From Lepeophtheirus salmonis (taxonomy: Eukaryota > Arthropoda > Copepoda > Siphonostomatoida > Caligidae): DNA of 64,000 nt. The notes under the pieces were generated by a model. It worked only from the letters and a program-made list of their open reading frames with translations, did no database searches and was not told the origin of the DNA. The stretch's first letter is position 1. Each line of letters opens with the position of its first letter. A program made the position numbers and the translations under genes. This document shows, in pieces, positions 21,296-31,599 of the stretch. Where the stretch lies: NCBI RefSeq assembly GCF_016086655.4, contig NC_052135.2, forward strand, positions 14,660,363 to 14,724,362, written 5' to 3'.

Positions 21296-22425
21296 TCATT
21301 CGTTGACCCATTATTACAATTTAAAATTGCATAAATCCGTTGAATGAAAGTGTATAACCCTCATTTACAAAAAATTAAATAAGACATGTACTACTACAAT
21401 TAAATGCCCATAAAGGTCGACGTTATTATATGTATTAATAAAGCAATGTCTATGTGTATGAATATATGATCTAAGATATAACAATATAGTCAATGTATAT
21501 TTTTGCCGTCGTTTAGCATGTAACATCGTGTGTGTATACAGGGTTAACAGTATATAGTGCTCCCTGATATATATCATAAACATATTTGGATCTAAGAAAT
21601 AACAATGTAGTCATATTAAATAAACCCTGCAGGTGTTTGGAATATAGCATTGATCGTGAATATATTGCTCCCCGATGTATATCATAAGAGTATTTTGAAA
21701 TAACAATCCAGTCGTATTAATAAAATATTTCAGGGGTGTGCATACATATGTAGAGTTAAATAAGGAGGACGGGCTTTATTTGTTTTTGATACTAAAACCT
21801 CCTGAGACTAAAGTACTACCTGGCTCATCAGTCAGTATATCTTATTAAGAAAATTTTCTTAAGCTCTTATTGTTCTTCTTTTATTTTTAAGAACAAATAA
21901 TGTCATATGAATTGATATAAGTATAGAGTACCTTCGTGTGAAGTTGCTCATGAAAAACGGCAAATAAAACTGAGGATTTCTTGGGGAGTTTTCTTCTATA
22001 TCATTAAAGCAAAGTTTGTCTATTAGCCGACGTCTGATTAGTCCGGACAATGCTGAATACTACTGCTAGTAAGTTATAAAAAGGAAATAGGGAATTTATT
22101 CATTTTCATTTGATTTGTTGACCGATTATTAAAATTCTAAATTGCATAAATGCGTTGACTGAAACTTGATAACTATTATTTACAAGAAACCAAATCTATC
22201 AATATTTACGCCTACAAATAAAGTTGTTATCAAGCTGAGTTTTCAGTATCTACCTAATGTTATTTAAAAAATTGTTGAGAAGAAAAGGCTAATGAATTAA
22301 TATCCCCTTTATTTTTTACCAAATATTGTAATTCAAAATTGAATAAATGCGTTGCCGAAAACATCACAATTGTTATTTTATTTCAAAAATTAGTCAGACA
22401 AATACTTCTACAACTAAAATAAAAT
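21296..22425 (+). repeat. Three spaced copies of a ~125-bp repeat
   Basis: Blocks at about 21,296-21,425, 22,105-22,235 and 22,308-22,425 share TTGACC-ATTATTA-AATT, AAATTGCATAAAT(C/G)CGTTGA and a TTTACAA-AA-T-AA tail followed by CTAC(A)ACTA/ATTAAA. They are degenerate direct copies. The first two enclose the array at 21,455-21,745. Confidence 0.6.
21455..21745 (+). repeat. Tandem repeat, ~108-bp unit, about 2.6 copies
   Basis: GCTCCC(T/C)GAT(A/G)TATATCATAA at 21,559 and 21,667 starts equivalent units; each continues with AAATAACAAT(G/C)(T/C)AGTC(A/G)TATTAA and CAGG(T/G)GT. A partial unit precedes (GATATAACAATATAGTCAATG). Noncoding. Confidence 0.65.
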
Positions 22426-22864
22426 AAGCTTTAGTTGTCTGTACGCCCTCTTTTGTAATAACTAAAAACTAAATTTAAGGTACATTTTAGTTGTAAATGT
22501 GTCTTATAATAAATTAAAGTCAGGTACCACGGAGAATACTCTCTCATATTCTACTGTGTAAAAATTAATAAGTTTTCTTTCTTTTTGTTTTTGGTAAAGC
22601 TTTTTTCATTTTGTGTTCAACTAGAAAAATGAAATAATGACCATAAAAACCAATAAGAATAGGTATTTGCCACCACAAAGTAATTTTAATAATTACATTT
22701 TATGCTTGAAGGAGGTTTTGTGACAATAAAAGCGTGAAAATATTTGATATTAGCGTATTTCAATATGAGAACATCCACAAACAATGGGAGGGGTAAGGCC
22801 TAAAACCTACTTAAAATATACATAATCTACAGAATAAATGATGTCATAGGGAACAGGTGTAAAA

Positions 22865-23105
22865 ATTTGAATAAATATAAAAATTGTTTTTAATGTTCCT
22901 TTAATTAATTAGATGGAGTTGCACTGATTAAGTATAAGTAAACATTTTAGAGTATTGCATTGACTCCATCTAACCTAGAAATCTTATGGTGAAATCCAAA
23001 TATATAAAGTATTTCTTTTTCTATGAATCACCTGGGCACGAATCTACGCACACTAATTTCAAGAGACTTATTTCTCCCAAGTGTATATGAGCTATGGCGG
23101 TTCAA
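22865..23105 (+). repeat. Dispersed repeat F, uninterrupted copy (empty site)
   Basis: Shares AATGTTCCTTTAA, ACTCCATCTAACCTA, TAAAGTATTTCTTT and GAGCTA landmarks in order with the two halves flanking the mariner at 61,167-62,406. The TA at 23,001-23,002 corresponds base for base to that insertion site, so this copy shows the pre-insertion state. Confidence 0.75.
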
Positions 23106-23109
23106 TAAC

Positions 23110-24435
23110 TTTTTCTTATTTGAAAAAAGAGGGAAAAATAAATTATTTTATTATTAAAACGTCATTAAATGAAAATTCTTTCACAAAGGCAACACTAAAA
23201 AAATATTATTAAATAGTTCAATTGAACAGTGAAATAAAACCCTTACTTATAAAAAAAAGTCATCTTTTTATAAAGTGGGGCAATTTAATTTTTTTTTGTT
23301 TTCTAAAACAAGATCAAACAAAAAAGGCCCAAGCATTTTTTTTAATTTTTTTTGGGTGGGGATAAAAAACGTGTGGTTTTGTGGGGGGGGGGGAGTATGT
23401 TGATTAGAAAGTAAACATGTGGGAGGTGAAGAGTAATTCTAAGAACTATGTGTAAGAATAACCACGTGGTTTATAAATAGCCCCATAAATTTAAAAAAAT
23501 TATAGAAATGGCAGAACTTTGAGGCAAACGTCTTGCATAATATAATGTTCGGATAGAATAATTCAGCTGCTATAAAAATAGATTGGGTAGGGATGTCCAT
23601 GGTTTTAAGAACAAGTATGGAATATTCAATATTCAAAGTTAACCCTACTCATTGGTTGTTGTTTTTTTTTTACATCAACTGAGTTATTTCAACTGATCAA
23701 ATGATAGGCCGAAACAATACCCCATATGGAAGAAAAAATTTACTTCCTATTGGTATGATTAATAATATAACGTCTTTTCTTTTCCAACTCTTCTCTTTCT
23801 CTGTATATTCTCAGCTACGTCCATTTTTGTTAACAGTTGAAATTTAGATCAATATATTTTTGTTAATTTGTCTCCTCTATATATTTATTTATGTATAAGG
23901 ACTATCGGACCCTGTCATACTTTTGTGCACATAAAATATATTTTTAAATTAAAAATTAACCATTTAATATTTTTCACATCATAGATTATTTTAAAAAAAA
24001 ATGAAGGATTTTATAAGGGTTACTTTTTTCCATTACGCAACTTTCAAGGATTTTCTTTACTCCCCACATTTATATTTATTAAATTAACAAATTACGATAA
24101 AAGCTTTCAATATATTAATTTAAATCTTCTTCAAACGTGGCTTTGATCTCAAAAATATACATTAGATAAAATGATGTATATTTTATTTTATTCCGTTGTT
24201 ACACTTAAATAGTTTAAAGTTAAAGCTTCTACGTAAGATTACATTGCCATGCTACTAAAGTTGACAAAAAAAATACGTCAATAAAACTGATCAAATCAAT
24301 ACTATAGGAGGTAAAAAAAATGCGGCATTCACAATAAAACTGAAATAATTGATGAAAAAAAAACAACTCTCAAATTGGAATGTTAGACTATCTTAAAATC
24401 CTTTTCAAAACCTTATAATGGTGTCTAGAAGTTGA
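23110..24435. other. AT-rich, no gene; poly-G tract
   Basis: A G10-rich tract lies near 23,382-23,393. No coding sequence or repeat copy was recognised on either strand. Confidence 0.5.
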
Positions 24436-24439
24436 CGCA

Positions 24440-25500
24440 AATTACTTAATTTATTCTCCATACAAATTCCACCAATAGTTCGCACAAGATGTATATTTTA
24501 ACTGAAAGTGCTGTATATCTTGCTGCTGCAACATTAACAATTGCTCTTAGCTCCTGAAGCCGTATCACATCATTATTTGTTATTCTGTTTCCTATTGAGG
24601 TTTTAGAGTTTAATAAAGCAAAATCTAAGACCTTGGTTTCCAATGAGAATCCTCTATTCCTTTTAAAAAATCCGAAAAAACGATATAGCATTATCATTCC
24701 AAAGTTTACCATCATATTTGCAAGGCATAAAAAACCCAATCATTTCTTTGGAGAATTGGAAGTTAGGAGTAAACTTTCTGCTATCCTTTATTTCTCCGAG
24801 GGCACTTAATATCATATTTCTCCAGTTTTCCGTGAGAACTAACAGCTTGATATGATAATCATATTTTTTTGCTCACATCTGATGAACTAGGAATTTTTCA
24901 TTTTCAGATATCAAGACCAAGGTATAATGTGGGGATTTGTTGCCCTTGTGAGGGAAAACTTATATTTTCTGTCTTCAAATGGTACAAAAATTATCAATCT
25001 CATGAAGGGTAAGAATTCCATTATTGATTGCATATTCCTTCAAAGATGAAGGATCTCTGAGGGTTTTTGAAAAAAAAAAAAAACTTTTCCCAAAGTGAAT
25101 ATATAGTGAATGTCAAATCGTCTCATGGATATAGATCAAAATATTACAGGAGTTTGGGAGCATAACTCCAAATCTACTTAATCTTCAATTATAACCCAAC
25201 ACTAGCCTTTCCGTGGCGGCTATAAACAGCTCAGTCAACCCATCAATCGAAATTTAGAATGTACCATTGAACAAAATCTTCCAAAGATTAAAGAAATACA
25301 ATTTTGACATTTTTACAAAGATTAAAGATTTTGACATTTTACTGAGCTTTTTCATAGATTTAACGACATGCAAGAGATAAAGTTCACTTTCGTTGGAGAA
25401 AAGAGTAAAAATACCACCTGGACCTGTTGCTTTTTTGCCACTTTTTTTTTTTTTTTTTGCTAATGTAGGACACTATTCGTTCAGGGGAAAAACTTGATTA
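24440..25500 (-). mobile_element. LINE remnant: start of RT and ORF2 C-terminus
   Basis: At about 25,415-25,450 the minus strand reads KKSGKKATGPGGIFTLF, equivalent to the GRKASGTDGIVGK block that opens the RT domain at 32.3 kb. Most of the RT is missing. The ORF2 tail follows (NWRNMILSALGEIKDS, then NSKTSIGNRIT and ELRAIVNVAAARYTALSV within 24,446-24,739), homologous to the tails at 11.6, 26.4 and 46.8 kb. Stops are frequent. It is broken by a palindrome on its 5' side. Confidence 0.55.
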
Positions 25501-25554
25501 TCTAAGGAAGCCTTCAATGTTTTTTTGATTGAGAATTCAACCTTTCAGTGCTTA

Positions 25555-25597
25555 CAATATCTTGATTAATTTTCTATGAAAATTAATCAAGATATTG
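25555..25597. repeat. Perfect palindrome, 20-bp arms
   Basis: CAATATCTTGATTAATTTTC (25,555-25,574), a 3-base spacer, then its exact reverse complement (25,578-25,597). It lies close to a degraded LINE end, where a snap-back duplication could have formed it. Confidence 0.85.
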
Positions 25598-25849
25598 ACT
25601 GTACTCATCAGAATTTTTCCGCCAAAAATGATATTCTCAATAGAAGATGCCTGGAAAATATTCTTGATTTAAAGAAACTTATTTCGTTATTTTGATAATT
25701 TTCCACAATAACTTTCTCTACCATATCAACCTCAGCAACTTCTGAGATTATGAAGCAACTGATGGTGATAGTATAAAAAATGTGTGTAAACAATGAAACA
25801 AAGAATACGACCGATTTTTTCGTGATTTCACTTTGATTCCTCACGTTTC

Positions 25850-26275
25850 CTAAAGCAGTCCGTGAAACAATGTGACATAGAATGAATGCACTCTAACTAG
25901 AAGGATGAATGAAGAGGATCTAACAAATTTCATTTTTTTCTTCTTTTTTTCACATAAAGACTTTATTTGTTTGGAGAAGTTACATATACAAAAACGCATA
26001 CTAGATAAACATTTTAGTTTATAATTAAATCCCTAAACAAAAGTCAATACAACAATTAATTAGCACGTTGACTCAAAAGATAATAAAAATACTTTGTAAT
26101 AGTGTAACACATTTCATAAAAATCTTCAATAAAATTAAAAATATAATCTGGTAGAAAACAAATGAATAAAAATTATCAAAATCATGTGACTAAAAAAGTA
26201 GGATATCGACAAAAATCCCACCATTTAAGCATTGGATAAACAAAACTTAGACGGAGAAGAAACGTCATATTATCT
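25850..26275. other. No supported gene
   Basis: AT-rich spacer between LINE remnants. Nothing recognised. Confidence 0.4.
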
Positions 26276-26279
26276 TTCC

Positions 26280-27850
26280 AACTATATGGGTAGTTGCGAA
26301 TCTAATCCCCCTTGTACTTTCACGATAGATTAAAAGGTTCCAGAATTATTATGGCAAAAACAGAGTATCTTGCAGCTGTCGAAATAAGAATAGCTCTAAA
26401 TTCTTCATTTCGGATAGATTCGTCTTGTGTCAACTTCTCTGCTATCCTACTTCTACAGATAGAGAGAGCGAACTCTATAGTGCGAGTTTTTGTAGAGCCC
26501 CAATAAAAGAATAGCAGTCACGAATCTATCACTTATTCCTACTATGTTAAGCAATATGAATTTTTTCAGCCTATGTAGTGAAGGCAGTCTGCAAAAGCAT
26601 GAATAACTGTATTAAATCATTTTCCACAGTCTTTGCAAGGAGCATTGAAGAACATTCATCCTGAAGATATTTCAAATTGCAAAGTAAATCACTTTCCATC
26701 TTTTACTTTAGAAATTGAATCCATGATTTTCTTCTTCCGTGATTTGGGCAGGTACATTATTTTTCAGAGCTCGTAGCAGATTTTGTCAGCTTCCTCCTTA
26801 TAATTTGATTAAAAATACATTCTCAGATACCATGGAATGGGCATCATTTGATTGTCTGCGGCTATCTTTTGTGGATACAAAAAATTCGCACAGTTTAACA
26901 TACATTCGTTGCTCAAATCGTGAAAGGAGATAATACCCCTCGATAAGGCTAACCATTAAAATTATTTTGGTTTTTATGAGGTTTTAAAATAAAACTTACT
27001 TTTACAGTTCTGTCGCACCAGATCAATTGTAGAGGTGGTTGAAAATGATGGCGTTCCTTTCCAAATAATCCTATTTACTGTCAATAATTCCACCAACGGA
27101 TCATTTATAAAAATCTATTCCCGGCATAACCCATGTGTACACCGGCTGTGAGTAAATAATAGCTTACGACTCAGTCTTTGGATGTCTTGGAAGGTCAATT
27201 AGCCTTTTTTGATAGACTTTGGGCAATATTCATGGGAGCAGAGATAATCATCCTCCCAAAAGAGATCTAGATCTACGTCGTTTGATTGAAGGTAAATAGA
27301 TCCTATGAAATAACTCAATAAGGAAATACATGCTTCTTCAATTGCCCTCTCAACGAGCCAGGGAATAGCTGTTGCCTTGTTTAGTACATTGGGAATCATG
27401 AGAAAATTATATAAGTCAACCCTCTTTTGAAGATTGAAACTTTTCCATTAGTAAACTGAAGAATACACATACTTTTATAAGAATGTACAGTTTGAATAAG
27501 AAGCACCTATTGTGTCCCATAGAATCCCCAATATTTCCACTGTGCTCTGAATTGAAAAGCTGGTAATTTTAAATATCCTTACTTGGGCTCCATTTACCAA
27601 TAGGACGAACAACAGGTTTTTTATAATTGATTTTCAAACAGGACCTTATTTCATACTTCTTGAAGAAATTTAAAATCACTTCAATTCGTTTAGTTAATTG
27701 TGCCTCAGACCATGAATTACTAGATATATGGATGAGTAGAAATTTTAAAAGTCAAGGAAACCTCAAAGTTCACCTTTTTTTATTAACAACAATGAAGGAT
27801 AAATATGTTAACTCTGTATTAGCCCTTCTTAAATAAATTGAACAATGATA
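26280..27850 (-). mobile_element. LINE remnant: 3' half of ORF2
   Basis: Minus-strand pieces in order: LTKRIEVILNFFKKYEIRS and CLKINYKK (about 27,740-27,610; the region after the RT active site), VNGAQVRIFKITSF and STVEILGILWDTIG (27,600-27,510), WLVERAIEEACISLL (27,365), CKDCGK then FNTVIHAFADCLHYIG (26,640-26,560; a C-x2-C...H-x4-C zinc-knuckle-like block), and finally SRIAEKLTQDESIRNEEFRA plus STAARYSVFAI (26,460-26,350). This is the usual order at the 3' end of these elements. Frameshifts and stops throughout. Confidence 0.7.
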
Positions 27851-28455
27851 TAAATACATGGTCGAATTGAATTTTTAAACAGGAAGTAAGCTACAAGTCT
27901 TAAATGGGAATATTTTAGTTTTAAAAAATTAATGTAAATATTTACAAGCAATAGAAATATACATGACTATAAGTATTCGTATAAATCTTCTAAATTCACT
28001 TCATACTAAATTTTAGAAAAGTATTTTTATTAAAAATATAGATGCTATCTACATGCATAGTTCCATCTAGTAAAATTGGAAAAGATGTTAAAAAGTTTAA
28101 ACAAGCTTCTTTTCATCAATTTTCTACCAAAAATGTAGAGCTTTTAAAAAATGGAAATCTATCATACCTCGAAATTGGATGCTTATACAGTAAATTTTGA
28201 TAATTTTCTTAGTATTTTAATGTATTAAATTACACTCAAATATAGAATCGAATTGTATTTAAAATACTAAATTTACTTCAAATAACAACATTAAAAATTC
28301 AAGAGACATAATAACTATAATAAATTTGTATTTAACTTTGAACTTGGAATCTACTTATTTGCTAAAATAAAATGATTGAAAAATTATATTTTACTCGTAT
28401 TCTTTTAAATACATTTTGAAAGACCTCATCTTATCAATTTTTTTCTAATATTTTT
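27850..28455. other. AT-rich, no gene; ends in a possible splice acceptor
   Basis: No coding sequence is seen. A pyrimidine-rich stretch ending TTTTTAG at 28,457 would serve as a splice acceptor for the THAP-like exon that follows. Confidence 0.4.
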
Positions 28456-28457
28456 AG

Positions 28458-30059
28458 ATGGAAAATTAGCGGATAGTAAAAAAAACTTATTTGTTCGTCT
28501 CATTTCAAAGACGAAGATTTTTGCAAAGCATATATATGGTCGGGCGTACCTATGAAACACCGTTCGCTGAAGGAACATGAAGTTCTGTCATTAAATCTTC
28601 ATAATACCGGGCCGTGCATAATTATTTACCGATTTTTGTTCAGAACATATCGCAGACAATAATGACATTTCAAATTACTTGAGAAACAATTTATTCATAC
28701 ATTTTTAGAATAATAAAATAGTTTGTGATCAAATTTAATCAATGTAGCCACCATTTGACTCAATGACACTGGTCAGGCGACGTCTGAAGCTGCCACAGAC
28801 TTGCTGGATGTAATCGGCGTCCATGGAGGCCCAGGCCTGTTTGACAGCAGCTTTTAAGGTATTTATGTTCTTGTGTCGTTTTTGCAGGCCTTGGTCTCCA
28901 CGTGTGCCTAGTTAGAGAAGTATAGTGGGTTAAGATCTGGGCTATAAGGGGGCCAGTAGTCCTTGGGCCAAAAGTTCATGTTAACCTTTGAGCCACTCCT
29001 GAGCTTTCTTGGAAGCGTGGACGGGTGCTCCATCTTGTTGAAAACCCCAAGGAGAGTTGCCGACTATGGATTTGATCCACGGAAGGACCTTGGACGCCAG
29101 AATCTTCACATAATCCTCCGCTGTTAATCTGTAGCCAGTGAGGAACCATACTGGCTTCATGGCCTTCCCGTTGGAGGCCACGAAACCCAACATCATCACC
29201 GAAGCAGGGTGCTTTGTTGTTGCCACATAGCGGTGCTTATCTTACACATCTCTAAAGCTCACAACACGGTCATTTTGCCTGTTGAAAACAGGATCGACCG
29301 TAAAAATTTTCTCATCTGAAAAAATGATGATGCGTCCAGATGAGCTCTTGATATCATTCAAGATTTTTTGGCACGCTCAAGTCTGACTTCTCGCTGACTT
29401 TCAGTTAGCAGAGGGCGTTCAGTACGCCTCAGGGACTTTCCTCCATCCCTTTTCAATACCCTTGAAACAGTTGATCTCGACGTTCCCATCTTTCTGGCCA
29501 TGTCGGCAATGGACCTTTTGGGAGTTTTCTTGAACACTGCCTTTACTTGCCTTGTTGAGACAGAGGGCTTCCTACCAGCCCCAGGGGAATGCTTGAGATC
29601 ACCCCCAGCCTCCAAGCGCTTGGAAACGTTGTAAATTGTCTTCAACGAGGCCCCAACCTGTTCCTTAATGTTGTTATGAGGCACTCCCGCTCGGAGGAGG
29701 GCTGCAATTTCGATCCTCTTTCTTTCCTGATTGGACATGGTCTCACGTGTGGAAGGTGTTACGCTCTCACAGGAAGGATTTTTGTTTATTTTAACACTAA
29801 AAATACGAAACAATCAGATTGGTTGCCACAAAACCTCTTAAAAAGTATATTTACATCATCGGTAAATAATTTTGCACGGCCCAGTACTTCCATGATTGAG
29901 CAGAACACCAGAAGAACATCAAAATTTTCTTGTGCTGAAGCACGAAGGAAGAAAACAATGAATCAACTTGATCAGATATCTAAAATTTTGTTGGAAGATG
30001 ATTATGTTTCATCTTTATCTGAATTGAAGGGAAAGTTAGATTTGAATTGCGTTCCATAA
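28458..30059 (+). pseudogene. THAP-domain exon split by a mariner insertion
   Basis: Reading 28,486-28,606 and resuming at 29,887 (one copy of the duplicated TA), a single frame runs to the stop at 30,057-30,059. It reads LICSSHFKDEDF, then KHRSLKEHEVLSLNLHN, then about 55 polar residues ending GKLDLNCVP. CSxHFxxxDF followed by (K/R)xLKxxAVP is the C-terminal half of a THAP zinc finger, a DNA-binding domain of host regulators and P-type transposases. The N-terminal zinc ligands should be in an upstream exon that I do not find. A run of eight A's (28,478-28,485) puts a stop just before the THAP segment, so there is also a frameshift, or the exon starts differently. The element at 28,607-29,884 interrupts the codon for Thr/Asn at the domain end. 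Whether the source was a host gene or a transposon is open. Confidence 0.65.
28607..29884 (-). mobile_element. Tc1/mariner element with both ends and TA duplication
   Basis: A 1,278-bp element bounded by TA on both sides (28,605-28,606 and 29,885-29,886). The ends are inverted repeats: CCGGGCCGTGCATAATTATT on the left, CTGGGCCGTGCAAAATTATT read from the right, continuing through TTACCGAT. The transposase lies on the minus strand from an ATG at 29,738 (MSNQERKRIEIAALL) to a stop at 28,735. The N-terminal part has paired helix-turn-helix motifs (LKTIYNVSKRLE, SRSTVSRVLKRDGG). The catalytic blocks are IIIFSDEKIFTVD, QQDGAPVH and SPDLNPLY. At least two frameshifts (near 29,358 and 28,981) and several stops break it, and the last catalytic Asp is Tyr. 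It is an inactive but fairly well preserved copy. Confidence 0.92.
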
Positions 30060-31590
30060 GGAATTCAAGTTATTTGCGTGGAAAATGAAGCTCAATTTTT
30101 TTTAATAACTAAAAACTATGCAGGTCTAATAAAATGTAATTAACATATTGAAAGTAGTAATTTATGTCTTTTTTATATAATAATATTAATAATTCAATAA
30201 TAATAAAAAAAATTAAACAATAACTATCAAACAGAACCGACAAGAAATTTTAAAAATATATATTTCAGCTTTTAAAAATTGTATCATAAAGGTATAAAAA
30301 ATAGTCATCATTATATTAAAAACAAATTTCCTTATTTGGTTAGGTTTTGCAGTTTAAAATCAAATAACTAGAAACTATTTAGAACTGACTATGTAAATAG
30401 TAGGTTTATAGTTAAATTAGTATAAATGAACGTTTTTAAAATGACAATATGCTTGGTTTAGTTACACACTACCCCGTTGTTCCGATCGTTTATGATAGAT
30501 ATCCAGATTTCCCAGTTGTTGGATTCTGAATTAATATCTATTTATATTTCTTGAAATATTGATGAAGCACAGTCATAGTATGTTTCTTAATAACTATATG
30601 AAGTTCAAGCAAGTAATTAAATTAACCAGTCACAGTGTACATTATTTTAGATGAAGATTTCTGAAATACTAAATCTGATATGTAATAATGATCTTAATAC
30701 AATACTTCAAAAAAAGGAGCTCACGAATACCATGTTCTGATATCCTTTAGCATTGAATTTTTCGTTTTCTGTCAAGCTTTAATTCTAAACTATTTGGAAA
30801 CGTTTAAATTTCCGATTTATATAATTAGAGGACTATCAATCAAGACATTTCGACTCATAAAATATATATTGATATGTGGCTGATGCCGAGTCAATGATGA
30901 GATCAACAGTAAAGAAAATGAAGAAAGGAGTTTCTATATGAATGTTGCGTTTTAAAAGGTTTCGGAGTCATGTTAAAAGGATGAGAGCAAGGTTTTGACT
31001 GAATGGGTAAGGAAAACTACTCAGGAGGATTCATTGACAGGCTTATTCCATTTGTAGTAAGGGAAACCATACCGTTGGGCCAGCGGGAAATCCCTATAAC
31101 TTTATTAGGCCATATATATTTATAGTCATAGAACATTTTATATTTGTATACGCTTATGCTGATAACTCTTCTTCGAAAACCTTAACGTGTTTGATCATTT
31201 ATAAAGATATCGTTGACGTTGTAGTATGTAAATTACGAAAACTTGTGCACTAATGATATGGAAATGTATCCCCCTACATAGAGTATATATCCCTCCTCGA
31301 TGAATTTTAAGGTCAAAAAGGCCCATCCAAATTAATGAGGGATCTTATTGGTGTTTTGCATCTTCCTCTCTTTAAAGTCCTTCCCTATAACCCTTATAAC
31401 TAAGAAAATACACTTGCTGTCTCAGAGTAAAATTTTACATATGACAACAATGAAGTAAATACTATCCATCTTGTGATTAGAGGAATAAATTAAGATTCCT
31501 GAAGACTTGTTGCTGTTCAGGAACTGATTACTTTACTTTTTAAGAGTAACACACATGGAATTAATGACATTATTAGAATTCCAAAGTATC
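30060..31590. other. No supported gene
   Basis: AT-rich sequence. Scattered minus-strand frames towards 31.3 kb could be the decayed continuation of the LINE that starts at 34.3 kb, but I cannot anchor them to a motif. Confidence 0.4.
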
Positions 31591-31599
31591 GCAAGAGTA

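Noticed and set aside
29589..30059. 156-codon plus-strand open frame across the mariner end
   Set aside because: Its first part is the antisense of the mariner transposase and its 5' UTR; only the part after 29,886 belongs to the THAP-like exon.
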